Source of the DNA: Adiantum capillus-veneris
Taxonomy: Eukaryota > Streptophyta > Polypodiopsida > Polypodiales > Pteridaceae
Reading direction: 5' to 3'
Assembly (NCBI GenBank): GCA_014529385.2
Contig: CM043942.1
Coordinates: 109,197,141 to 109,261,140 of the forward strand
Length of the DNA: 64,000 nucleotides
Position 1 is the stretch's first letter. Each line of letters opens with the position of its first letter. Shown one piece after another: positions 23,805 through 34,605 of the stretch. A program made the position numbers and the translations under genes. Under the pieces are notes generated by a model. It was not told the origin of the DNA and did not search any database. It saw only the letters and a program-made list of their open reading frames with translations.

Positions 23805-24848
23805 TTGGTGCAAAGTGAAGGTGAGCCAGTAGATGCGTACATATGTAAGTTTTCAATGGCATGGGAGCAGATGTGCAAGGCCTTAGCACCACAGGTACCC
23901 CCATCTGACATGATGGAGAAGGAAAGGTTCTTGGTTGGTCTTTGGGAGAATATACGTTGGAGAGTGGAGCTAAAGAAGCTTAGGACATATGAAGATGCAC
24001 TAGATGTAGCGAGAAACAAAGAGTGGAAGCTGAGAAGAATGAGTCAGGTAGGAGTAGAGTCTTTACCTAGGAGGTATGAGTTTCAGCCTATGGATTCTTT
24101 GCAAGGTTGCATGTCAGCGGTTCATCATGAACCAATGGATTCTGTTACTCCTCAGGTTATGCCAGCAGTGGTCACTACAACAGTGCAAGATGATGGGCTA
24201 AGGCAAGACATGAGGCAAGTGGTAGATTTAATGAAGAATCTCATCCTAAACATGCTAGGTAATGTGGGAAATAATCAAGGTCGTCTGAAGTTTGCAAATC
24301 AGCCAAGAGGTGAAGAAAAACTTAGGAATGGTGTTGGAAAAAGCAATGGTAGGGTCTCGAGACAGACGCCCACTTGTTATAATCGTGAAGAGTTGGGCCA
24401 CATAAGCCCGCAATGTGATAATCCACCAAGGATGGGGGGAGACATGTATCCATTGCCAAGACAGGTGCTAACTAGGCCAAATGATTATGGCATTGAAATT
24501 AAGGGAGAAGAAAGAACCAGTGGATTAACCCAAGAGGAAAAGGGAAAGACAAAAGTGATAAGTGTAGGCACCTTGGAGAAGGAAGCAAAGCTGGAGGATA
24601 CATTAGTGATGCCTATTGGGAAGAGGAACACACAGGATAACGAAGGAAGAAGTGGTGCAGGTCCTAGTAAGAAGAAGGGAAAGAGCCATGAAGCCGAGGA
24701 TGCCAAGGCCAAGAGAAAAATTAGGGCTCGTCACAAGTTTCATGTTTCATATTTTCCACTAGGAGATGGGCAATTAAACTATGACTTGAAAGAGGATCTG
24801 ACAAGTAGGAAAGTAGATGTTACTTTTGGGCAGCTTATAGAGTGGTGA
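23805..24848 (+). CDS. Gag of the nested Tat/Ogre-like element (N-terminus broken)
   Basis: The 347-codon frame opens inside the gag domain (VQSEGEPVDAYICKFSMAWEQM, FLVGLWENIRWRVELKK, YEDALDVAR), so the true start is upstream, where the frame is interrupted by a TAG in GAAGTATAGGGT. At about residue 200 a degenerate zinc knuckle reads C-YNR-EELGH-ISPQ-C; the second Cys is Arg. A basic, Lys-rich tail follows. The next frame (protease) starts in the -1 frame, overlapping the gag stop by a few bases. Confidence 0.7.
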   Translation: MVQSEGEPVDAYICKFSMAWEQMCKALAPQVPPSDMMEKERFLVGLWENIRWRVELKKLRTYEDALDVARNKEWKLRRMSQVGVESLPRRYEFQPMDSLQGCMSAVHHEPMDSVTPQVMPAVVTTTVQDDGLRQDMRQVVDLMKNLILNMLGNVGNNQGRLKFANQPRGEEKLRNGVGKSNGRVSRQTPTCYNREELGHISPQCDNPPRMGGDMYPLPRQVLTRPNDYGIEIKGEERTSGLTQEEKGKTKVISVGTLEKEAKLEDTLVMPIGKRNTQDNEGRSGAGPSKKKGKSHEAEDAKAKRKIRARHKFHVSYFPLGDGQLNYDLKEDLTSRKVDVTFGQLIEW

Positions 24849-25583
24849 CTAAGCTAAAGCGACTGTGGAAGAGGATGGTTAACCCAATAGAGAAAGAACC
24901 AGAGAGAGGTCCAATGAAGGTGTTGGTGATGGATGAGCTACCAGACATTTGCCCAATAGTAGATGTGTGGCACAAAAGAAAAAATCCGGGACAAGGTTAT
25001 GTTGATGATGGAGCCCAAATATGTGCCATAACACACTCATGCTTTGAGAAGATGGGTCTTACAGTGATGACTGAGGTGTCAGGCTTTTGGATCAGATTGG
25101 AAAACCATCAAAAAGTAAAATGTTTGGGTGTTGTAAAGAGCTTAGAAGTGGAGGTGTATGACAAAGGTGGTGGTTGATTTTCATGTGATGCCAGTGGGGT
25201 TGGGAGCATATCTTATTATACTGGGCAGACCATGGTTACGTGCAGTGGGAGCTGTTCAAGATTGGAGACGTGGTACGATTAGCCTCTATGGAAAGACAGG
25301 TTCCAAGAAGCTATATGATATGGACACAAGAAAACTATTAGAGGAACTTTATAAAGATGAGGATGAGTCTAGTGATGAAGACTATTCCACAATGTCTGAC
25401 GAGGAAAGTGATAGTACTACCAAGAGTGATGAGGATGTTGATGTTGCATTTCTTATGATGAAAAAAGAAATCCATGAGTCTGGTTTAGTTGCATTTGCAA
25501 ATGAGATTGAAGATGAAAGTGAAGGGCCTTATGGATTGATTGAAGGGCTGATGCAAACCAAGGTTGAATTATCAAAGAAGTAG
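24842..25583 (+). pseudogene. Protease region of the nested element
   Basis: Two overlapping frames (24842-25177 and 25158-25583) contain QGYVDDGAQICAITHS, the active-site loop with D-D-G-A in place of the usual D-S-G-A, and IILGRPWLRAVGAVQDW, the second conserved protease segment, followed by an acidic linker. The shift between the frames lies at GGTGGTGG near 25165, so one product cannot be made without frameshift. Confidence 0.7.
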
Positions 25584-25586
25584 TAA

Positions 25587-25999
25587 GTGATGACACAAAT
25601 GATTAATGGAGACCTCTCAACTATGGAGAAGGAGACATATTTGCACATGCTAGCTGGTTTTCCTGATTTTTTCATTATTTCATATGAAGAGATTAGAGGG
25701 TTCAAGGGAGAAGAGATGCATATAGAGCTAAAGGAAGGTGCTAAGCCAGTGTGGAAAAGGCTAAGAAGGATGGGTCAATGCTGATCCATACAAGGTTAAG
25801 TCTATTATTCTTCTTCCATCACCTAAGAGTACAAAGCAGTTAGCAACCTTTATACACAAAGTGAAGTACATGGCGCGATTTATTCCATTGTCTTCACAGC
25901 TCCTTTATCCATTACAACAAGTGGCAAAGCATGATCGATTGCAATGGGATGACAAGTGTGAAGAAGTGTTTCAAGAGGTGCTAGGGGGGACTATCAGCC
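25587..25999 (+). pseudogene. Reverse transcriptase remnant with the catalytic core deleted
   Basis: The frame to 25784 ends with HIELKEGAKPVWKRLRRM, the start of RT. The next bases encode the RT thumb/connection (PYKVKSIILLPSPKSTKQL, MARFIPLSSQLLYPL). The palm with both catalytic Asp motifs is missing, implying an internal deletion of several hundred bases at about 25784. The element cannot reverse transcribe itself. Confidence 0.7.
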
Positions 26000-26796
26000 A
26001 TGCAGGCTCCTGATTGGGAGCCAGTGTTTTATGTAAATCCATCAGTAGGGGATGATGCCATTGGAGCCATGCTATTGCAAAAGGGTAAGGACAGCCATTA
26101 TATGAGGCCATTGTATTGTGCAAGCCATTGCAGAAAAAAAATGTTGGAAGTAGAGCTAGTGATGGCCAGTGTAATATTTACCTGTCGACGATTTTGTCAT
26201 TACTTGCTACCACGACCTTTCCTTCTCTTAACGAGTTAGGCCTTTTTGCCACAGTTAATTAATGGCACTAACATGTCAAATGTGGTCAAGAAATGGGTAA
26301 TTGAGCTGCAAGAGTTTGAGTTGTGTTTTTTAGTGGAAGACAGTACAAGAGCTACCATAGCTGATTTGTTGACTTACAAGGAGAATCCTCTTCTTGTTAA
26401 GGAAGAGGTGGTGAAACAGATAGTTGAAGAAGTGCCACAGATCAGCAATGCACATGTGTTGTCTTTGATGGCTCATACAGAAAGAGCCATGATGCGGCTT
26501 CAGGGGGCATAGCATTTTACAATCCAGAGGGGAAGCTAGTATGCAAGAGAGGGTTCAAATTGGATGCTCATAGTAACAATTAGGCTGAATATGCTACTTT
26601 GGAAGCTAGGTTACACATTTGTTTGAAGCATGGGTTTAGAAGGTTGAGCATAAAAGGTGATTCCTTGTTAGTTGTGAAGCAAGTGTTGGGTGTGTGGAAG
26701 AGCAAGAACACCTCATTGAAGGAAATGTGTTTCAAAATTAAAGGCATGTTAAAAAGTTCAAAGCATGGAGCATCAGACACATTGAATGTGCTCTAA
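26000..26796 (+). pseudogene. Tandem RNase H domains (retroviral-type and archaeal-type)
   Basis: The first domain (26000-26239) shows YVNPSVGDDAIGAMLLQ and RPLYCASHCRKKMLEVE, the gypsy RNase H layout. The second (26500-26796) reads GIAFYNPEGKLVCKRGF, then HSNN, TAG, AEYATLEARLHICLKHG and LSIKGDSLLVVKQVLGVW. This is the archaeal-type RNase H typical of Tat/Ogre elements. In the family the TAG position is Gln (NNQAEY), consistent with CAG to TAG. Having both domains places the element in the Tat/Ogre branch. Confidence 0.75.
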
Positions 26797-26961
26797 ATGG
26801 AGAGGCACATGAAGTAGCTCAAAGCATGATTGGGGAGCTATTTGTGTTAAGGACCAATCTATCTCTTTATCATGGCCGGGAAAGTTTGGCTCAAGAAGAG
26901 GAGTTTTTGCTAACAAGAATCATTCTAAAGGACACTCAAAAAGTCTAAGAAGTATGGTTTT

Positions 26962-28090
26962 GTGCGTAGAGTATCCATGTACAAATTGATTGGTGATGTC
27001 TTGTACATGAAAGGGGTTGATCTCGTGTTGAGAGGTGTACCTTGGCAAGAGGAGCTTTATAGAGTGTTGGAAGAGAATCATGAAGGCGCATGTGGCGGGT
27101 ATTTTGCTCTAAAGATCACCTTGCATAAGATCTTGCAAGAGGGATATGTATGGCCTAGTTTGCACAAGGATGTTCACTATTGGTGTAGGTCTTGCAATAA
27201 ATGTCAAGCATTTGGAAAGAGAGTGTTGAAGCCAAAGCTACAAAAAACTATTATGGCATTTGATGTGTTTGAAAAGTGGGGGATTGATGCAATAGGCCTG
27301 TTACCTATCACAGGTAGGGGCAAAAGCTATATTTTAAATGCAGTGGATTATCTCTCTAGATGGGTAGAGGCTACAACAGTACAACAAATCACTGCAAAGG
27401 ATGTGGAAAAAATTATGTACGATGAAATATGTTGCAAGTTTGGGGTGCCACTAGAGATACTTTGGATAAGGGGCCAGGATTTAGAGCTAAACTATTATAC
27501 TTTTTATGCACGAAGATGAAGATTAATCACCAGTATGCCACTCCTTATTATCCACAATGTAATGGCTTAAATGAAAGATTCAATGGTGATTTGGTACAAA
27601 TTCTCTCGAAAGTGACAGAGCACCAAGGAAAGGATTGGGATTTGGAATTGCTTAGTGCATTATGGGCTTAGCGTACTTCGGTAAAGACAGGTACAGGGTT
27701 TACTCCATTTCATTTGGTATATGGAAAGGAAGCACTATTGCTTGTGGAAGTAGATTGCCTGCGATCAAGATGTTAGAGAAGTTGCTTGGGCAGTCCAATG
27801 ATGCATTCAAAGAGAGGCTCTTACAATTACAAGAGGTTCAATTGGATACGATGAGCGCATTGGAACATTATGGACAGATGCAAGATAAGGATTTAGCAAA
27901 GATAATGAAAAGGTCAAAAGTAAGGGTATCAAGAAACATGACTTGGTTTTGTGCTACAACAGTAAGTTGGACAAGACATGCCAAAAGAAGTTTCAAATTA
28001 AGTGGGAAGGCCCTTTCAAGGTAGTGGAGTGTTTTCCGAATGGTACATATCAGCTGGCTAACCTGGATGGGATTCTACATTATTTAAGGT
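26962..28090 (+). pseudogene. Integrase of the nested element, frameshifted
   Basis: The first frame (26962-27519) has the HHCC zinc-binding part (HEGACGGYFALKITLH ... CRSCNKCQ) and the first catalytic Asp in KWGIDAIGL. The continuation is in another frame from 27429, with the second Asp in TLDKGPGF and the Glu in YPQCNGLNERFNGDL. A stop (GCT TAG CGT) interrupts WA-RTSVKTG at about 27670, and C-terminal fragments continue to about 28090. All three catalytic residues remain recognisable, but no single frame encodes them. Confidence 0.75.
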
Positions 28091-28270
28091 AAATGGATTT
28101 GCGTCTTGAATTATATCATGCTAGATTAATGATGGTGGAGCAAGATGAGCTGTTTGCAGAACAAGTAATGTATGTGACGGATGAGGAGACCTATGATGCG
28201 GCGAGTCTCATATCTCTTTTTGCTACTGCTGATCATGAATGATCTAGCAGGCTAGGGGATGGGCAAATTA

Positions 28271-29371
28271 TGTTAGGAAGTTTTGGAAGACGTGCTTGCA
28301 CATATGTATATACACATGAATGGTGCATCAAATAAAGAATTGCCCATTGTCCAGAGCAAGGTGGTTACGTGGGGCCCACATGTGTACATGTAGGACAGTG
28401 TGTACATAGTACATCGATTTTCATTGTCACCGGTATCAGTGTGTTTTTCTATAATAATAAAGAGTTTTTAGAGAGTAAAACTTCTCGAGGAAGCTCTCAG
28501 CAGGCCGATGCCAAGTGGTAAGGCAAGTGCATCAAGTGGCATTCAATGGAGTCTGGAGGTCGAATGGGATCGGGACTTGCACGTGGATAAGTGAGGACAC
28601 AACAGGGATGTTTTCTTGTGAATTATGCAAAAAGGTCATCATGAGAACTATATTTGGGGACCACTTCACGTGATTGTGGGATGCATTATTGGGAAAAGTT
28701 GAGTGCCAAGTGTGCGGATGGATGTAGAAAGGCAACAAAAACGCACTGTGTGGCCATTTTTTATATGTTCGGGGTCCGTTTGAGGTCAATCAAAATGCCA
28801 AAGGTGCCCAAGGGATAAATTGAAGTGTGGAAACTGAAAAACCTGAGAAAAAACCAGAAAAAATGTGGAGAGAAGAGGAGGAACAACCGCAACTCAATTT
28901 TTGCTATTTTTGGAGCCTGTTTTGGCCATAAACTGCTCATCCGAGCTTGGATTTGAGCACTTTGATATTGTAGACTGGGGTTTTTGGTTGTTCCAGACGC
29001 AATGTTGCTATCTATTTTTTCAAATTCCTCACTATTTTCTTGCTATTTTGTCTGTGTAAGTTTCTCCTGTGCGCGAAGTCTCTACTCAAATTTGTGATTG
29101 TATCTTGCATATTTCATCCATATGGTGTGAGCTATTTGCCCAATTGGTGTCAGCCCAAGCTCAATTGTATCTAAGCATCAAAAATGTTCCTGCTTTGAGC
29201 TGATTTTGTGTGTGTGTGTGTGTGTGTGTTGTCTGTGTTGAGTGGGCAAATGGAAAGTCTCTCTCCTCTCACTCCATCGGTGTGTTCCCTGTCTTGGTCA
29301 GGTGAGTTGTGTAAGCCGAGTGATGCCCTATAGTGTGTGTGTGTGTATTAGCCCACGAGTGTGTGTTGGGT
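28271..29371 (+). repeat. 3' LTR of the nested element, truncated at its end
   Basis: It begins TGTTAGGAAG after the purine-rich GGCTAGGGGATGGGC and matches the 5' LTR at 21363-22470. It ends after GTGTTGGGT, about 100 bp short, joined directly to AAAAGAAGCTTAACTTGC of the host LTR. Confidence 0.85.
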
Positions 29372-29434
29372 AAAAGAAGCTTAACTTGCATTCCTTTGCT
29401 CTTTTTCCCATCATGGAAGCGGAGATGCACGACA
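29372..29434 (-). repeat. 5' LTR of the minus-strand gypsy element, part 2
   Basis: This matches 13764-13826 of the 3' LTR and ends GCACGACA. It shows that the element at 21363-29371 inserted into this LTR. Confidence 0.8.
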
Positions 29435-29657
29435 TCGGGCATTGACTTCTCCTCGCCATGCTTAAACCAGCAATAGAAGTTCCATGCCGTTTGAGGCAGG
29501 TGAACCCATGATCTCCTTGTGTGCAAGTGATTGCTCCCATGAACCAAGATTTTCGACTCTCCTCTTTGGTCACCGAGCTATGCCTCCAAGAGAACGTTCC
29601 TACGGCCATCTTGAGGCCACCATTGTAGCTTGAGGACAAGAGAGAGGAGAGAAAGAG

Positions 29658-29721
<64 letters not shown>

Positions 29722-29903
29722 ACATTGGTTCTCCCCCTCCTCCACGGTTGCGTGTTTCCATGAGCTCTAATACTAATATGAGAGACTGGGGACTAGCACA
29801 TGCAACTCTCCACCCAGCTGTGCCTAATATAGGTCCTTGGCTTGCCAAATATAGGCCCCCCTATACCACATGTGTGTGTCCTAGACCTTGGTCTTAGCCC
29901 ATC
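29435..29903. other. Gene-free spacer with (GA)n
   Basis: It contains (GA)n at 29661-29718 and nothing recognisable otherwise. Frames with runs of Ser-Leu arise from the repeat. Confidence 0.5.
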
Positions 29904-31430
29904 TCACCCCAGGCTTGACTTGTCCCAAGTTCTTGGTCTCTCATGAGCGTATGTTTGTAAAAGATCTAGAATGGTGCTACTGGTCGCTTTGGTTTGTCCA
30001 TTAGACTCCATATAAAATGCAGAAGTGAAGTTTATTTGAGAGCCTAAATTTGTGGAAAGTATCACCCAAAAATCATTGCAAAAGCTTCTATCTAGATCAG
30101 ATATGATAGATTTGAGTATTCCATGCAAAACAAAAATATGCTTAAGAAATAATAGAGTCGCTTGTTTAGCTGAGAGGGTCTTCTTACAAGGTACAAAGTA
30201 AGCACGTTTGCTAAATCTATCTACGATGGTCCAAATCATATCACTTTTTGCATGAGCAAGTGGCAATCTAATCATAAAATCCATAGAAATGTGCTACCAA
30301 GGAGAGTTAGGAATAGGTAAAGGCATCAACAAACCATATTGCTTACCATGATGATGCTTGATGTGTTGACAAAAAAAACATTGTGCGACACATATAACAA
30401 CATCTTTTCGAAGGGAGGGCCACTAAAATTGATATTCTACTATGTGAATAGTTGTGGAGATCCCACAATGGCCGTGGTTCATGAAACTCTTTAAGGACAA
30501 GTTGAAGACATGTCATGGTTACACACAATCGTTTTTTAAAGAACAAATACCCATCATGAAAAGAGTATTGTGTATGAACAACGATATCTAGTTACAAAAG
30601 TAAGCGTAAATTTTAGTAAATTTAGAGTCATGAGCTTTCGACCATTTTTGAAAGATTTTCACAGACACAACAAAAATGTTATTTGTGGATGGCATGTGAC
30701 TTGGTGCATTTTTCATGGTATGGTTGATATCAAATAAGTGATGAAAACTTTGTACAACGCTCAAAGATAGTTGGTTATGAAAGTAAAAGATGAATGCTTT
30801 GTTGATCAGTTTTAATCAAAATTCGGATCCCATCAAGTAATGTTTCCACAATTTCAAAACATGCACAGCAACTAGAAATTCTTTGCCATAAGTGCTATAA
30901 TTGAGCTCATTGGGTTTCAGATTTCTACTTTCATATGCAATGAGATGGTTATCTTGCATTAATGTACCAATACCATGCCCATTGGCATTAAGTGTGACAA
31001 AAAAGAAGGGCCTTTTGAAATCAAAGGAATTTGTAAAACAGGGACACATGTGAGTGCACATTTGAGTGTCTCAAAAGATTTTTGATGTTGGTCATTCCAA
31101 GTAAAAGATGTGTTATTTTTCAAAAGGTTTGTGAGTGGTAAATCCAAGTCTGAACAATTTTGAATGAATTTTCTATAATAACTACACAAACCAAGAAAAG
31201 AATGAATCTCATAAATAGATTGAGGTTTAGGCCATTCTTTGATGCATTGAGTCTTCTTAGGATCGACACGGATTCCTTCGCCAGAGACAATGTGACTTAA
31301 ATATTCAATCTCAATTTTGAAGAATAAGCTTTTCTAAAGATTCAAATAAAGCTACTTTTCATGCAACAATTTAAAGACCAAATACAAATGCGCATAACAG
31401 TCTTTTTCATTCTTACTAAAAACCTCGAAG
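29904..31430 (-). pseudogene. Gypsy pol remnant: integrase, RNase H, RT thumb (first part)
   Basis: Read on the minus strand the order is RT end (FSKNEKDCYAHLYLVFKLL, GEGIRVDPKK), RT/RNase H (MCSYYRKFIQNCSDLDLPL; IGTLMQDNHLIAYESRNLK; YSTYGKEFLVAVHVLKLW), and integrase core (MDFMIRLPLAHAKSDMIW, VDRFSKRAYFVPC, ISDLDRSF). Many stops and shifts separate these. The motif style is chromovirus/Reina-like. At 31430 the RT is cut at ...VF-S by an insertion and continues at 40384. Confidence 0.7.
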
Positions 31431-31842
31431 GGAGGAGGGGGGGGGGGGGTCACTTAAGAATTTTATGACTATCACGTGAGTGCAGCAGAAGCGGTTATTA
31501 AATTTCATTTTTTGATAGGTTATGCTTTTGATATCTCTTTTTTGCTCCTCGTGTTGATCTTTTCTCGTCACCTTCAATTTTTTTATTTGAAGGGTTTAAT
31601 CGTATGTGTAGGATGTCTGCTCAAGTTATGCTTTTGACATCTCTTGTTTTGCTGCCTCATGCTCTTTTATCTTCTCATGCAACCACGAGTTTTGTCTTTC
31701 ATAGGTTTATCGTGATCTGCTTCCTGTGTTACTTAAATATTATGCATTCTGGGTATTATGCTTCTTGGTGGCTTTGAGTTTTGCAAGCCATGTAATGTGT
31801 CAAACTGCAAGTCAAATCCTCAAACATCAACTATTTCCTATA

Positions 31843-31998
31843 AAAGAGTGAGTCTTCTTTGATTGCACTTCTTTCCAAACCCTAGTCTTCATGGCATCTA
31901 TGGTTTAACTCCTTCATATAGTTTTTGTTGAGTTCTCTCACAAACTCTCACAGCCATAAGCCGGATGCTTTCCTGGCAAGACCGCAAATTTCTCGACA
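31843..31998 (+). repeat. 5' LTR end of the plus-strand gypsy element
   Basis: These ~155 bp match 40019-40173, the end of the 3' LTR (GAGTGAGTCTTCTTTGATTG to TTCTCGACA). Upstream of 31843 the two LTRs no longer match; 31500-31842 contains its own ~107-bp imperfect tandem repeat (TTATGCTTTTGA-C/T-ATCTC). The 5' LTR is therefore replaced or rearranged. Confidence 0.65.
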
Positions 31999-32004
31999 TA
32001 TTTT

Positions 32005-32020
32005 TGGTGAACCCGACGCG
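32005..32020 (+). other. Primer-binding site of the plus-strand gypsy element
   Basis: TGGTGAACCCGACGCG follows the LTR end CGACA by six bases, as in the related minus-strand element (19741-19756). Confidence 0.7.
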
Positions 32021-32051
32021 AATCTGCTAGGGTGAGAGTTTGTGGGTAACC

Positions 32052-34605
32052 ATGGGTGATCATGTTGAGCAACAGGGTATGCATTTTGACCCAGCAACAA
32101 TGCAAATGTTTCAAGCATTTGCAATGTTCATGCAACAACAACATGCTACTGAAAGAAGGGATATTTCAACAACGAAGGCCATACAAGCGGTCGTCAACAG
32201 AATGGATTAGTTCAATGGCAAAGATGTAACCAAGTACTTACGCGAGTATGTGAAGGAGATGGAGCTGCATCGCGTGTCAGAAGGTGAGATGATTCAAAGC
32301 TTTGAGCTAGTTGTTGCTCCAGAAATTAGGGAGCATGTTAGGGAAATTAAAGATGGGCATGGGAGAAATTGGGAAGAACTCAAAGTAGCTTTAAAGGAGG
32401 AATATTTCATGGAGGACTCGGAGAGAGTGACCAAAAGGACATTCTTAGAATGGGTAGTCAAGCCAAAGCAAGGACTATCAATAACATAGCTACTTAGGGA
32501 ATTTGAGTGGCGCTATGCACAACTCACTAGGACAGAAAGGGCCACACTAGATGCAGAGAAGACAGATCTTTTCTTACAAGCTGCAGGTAAAGAGTTTCAA
32601 GAAAATTTGGAGCTTCTTCTTGAAGATAAAGATGCTGAGCAAGGACTAAAGACCGACTGGAATGAGGTTGAAGGTGCTGTCTCACTGCTTGCCAAACGAC
32701 AAAGAAGAAGGGACAAGATGGTAGTAAACACTACAAGTCCTTCCACCTCAACTTCTGACAAAATGGTAAAGCCTACTTTTATCGCTCCTAAGTTTGATGA
32801 GTCCATGCTAGATGAGCTTGTGAAGGGAATGCGTGACTTGAAGGTGAAGTTTGCAAAGCTTGAAGAAAAAGGCCAACCATCAGGGCCACTTCCTAGGCAA
32901 AGACAACAGCCCAAAGAAGGGTTTGTTAATAGATGTATTTGGTGTGATAGTACAGACCATGTAAGAAGGGATTGTGATGATTTTAGTGATGCTTTGTCAA
33001 AAGATGTCTTTTTTAAGGATGGTAAAATCCACTTAAGAGAGACAGGTCTACCCTTGAGAACCAACTTTGGGAAGGGGGGAATGCAAACCTTAGTTGAAGA
33101 TATGGCAACCAAGCATGCCACCTCTTCAGTTGAGGCAGTTACTTATGGAGTAAAAATTGAACATTTTTGTGATGAAGAGGTGAGTGACCATCATGGTCAA
33201 ATTTGGCCAAATGTCATGCAATTAGCTAAAGAGGGAAAGCTTACAAAAGAGATTCTACATGAAGCAAACCTTAGTTGAAGATATGGCAACCAAGCATGCC
33301 ACCTCTTCAGTTGAGGCAGTTACTTATGGAGTAAAAATTGAACATTTTTGTGATGAAGAGGTGAGTGACCATCATGGTCAAATTTGGCCAAATGTCATGC
33401 AATTAGCTAAAGAGGGAAAGCTTACAAAAGAGATTCTACATGAAGCAGGTGATTGCATACGTCTAGAAACAGGATGGAATGATCCAGTGGACTCATTGTC
33501 AGTGTATGCCTACATTACAAAATGCCAACAAAATGAGGCAATTGTAGAAGAGAAGCGCAGACGTGAGAATGCTGATGAAGGACCATCAAAAAGAGCTTCT
33601 AGAAGTGGGGGAAGAAGCGACTCAATGCCTTCTCAAACACCCTCAACACAAGGAGCATCTCCACCTGAAGTACTCATGGAGGAGTCTACGACAGGAAAGA
33701 AGAAAGAGCCAATGAAAGGTAAGACAAAAGGCCCAACTTATAAACTACAATCTGATATTGAGGTTGCTACAGATTTAAAGAAAGTCTTGGAGGAAAGGAT
33801 CTTGAATAGCAAGATTGAGTTTACTCTGGGAGAAGTTCTTGGCATTGCAAAGCGTGAATTCCATGAGGAGATCATTGACATCATCAAGAGAAAGAGGCAA
33901 ACCCTTGCTGAAGTTTCTCGTCCACAGGTTGAAGGGGAAACCTCAAAGACACAAGGGATGCAACTGCAAAATAAGGAGAATGATGGAGCTGTGGTAGGAT
34001 GCTACCAATCTAGTGGGAGAGTGAAGCAAGTGTATTTCTCAAATGATGATGAAGAAGTTGAAGATATTCCTAGGAGTTACTATTCACGAAGTCATTGGGC
34101 AAGGGCTACTACAGAAACTTTGGTCAAGGTAGGTGATCTTGAAGAGCCATTTGTTGCCTTGATTGACCATGGTTCAGAAATAAACATAATGTCAAAGAGT
34201 CTCTACAACAAGTGCAAATGGCCGATGGACACAGATCATGGCTGGATGGTAAAAGTGGCAAACAATTCATCCGGTGAATTGTATGCAGCATGTCCAGGTG
34301 TGAAGGTAACAATAGGTGATGTAAAGATTGACCAAAACTTCTTTGTACAGGATACATCTTCATATCATCTCATCCTTGGACAACCCTACATTGTGGGAGT
34401 TCGAATGGAAACAAAGGTAATGGACGATGGTTCAACATATGCTAGAATACGTAGCAAAGATGGTAAACGAGCTGTCCAATTTCTCACAGTCTGTGTAAAC
34501 CATGAAAGAAATCGTGACAACCTCAGAGAACATCCTCTACCAAAGGTAAGCAAAGAGTTTCATGATCATAGAGAAATGATGGGTTTTTGCCAAGTACCAT
34601 TGTAA
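32052..34605 (+). pseudogene. Gag-protease of the plus-strand gypsy element, interrupted
   Basis: The ATG at 32052 starts MGDHVEQQGMHFDPATM. The frame is cut by TAG after VNRMD (32206) and TAG after GLSIT (about 32487), both likely former CAG. A CCHC-like knuckle reads C-IW-C-DSTD-H-VRRD-C at about 32940. A 181-bp perfect tandem duplication (33083-33263 and 33264-33444) shifts the frame. After it a clean 448-codon frame runs to 34605 and holds the protease (LIDHGSEINIMSKSL; LILGQPYIVGV). Its active-site loop is D-H-G-S. The frame ends in the -1 frameshift site that leads into pol. Confidence 0.8.
33083..33444 (+). repeat. 181-bp perfect tandem duplication inside gag
   Basis: GCAAACCTTAGTTGAAGATA...CTACATGAA occurs twice head to tail with no visible difference, with GCA at the joints. 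Because 181 is not a multiple of three, the gag frame is shifted. Perfect identity implies a recent event. Confidence 0.9.
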
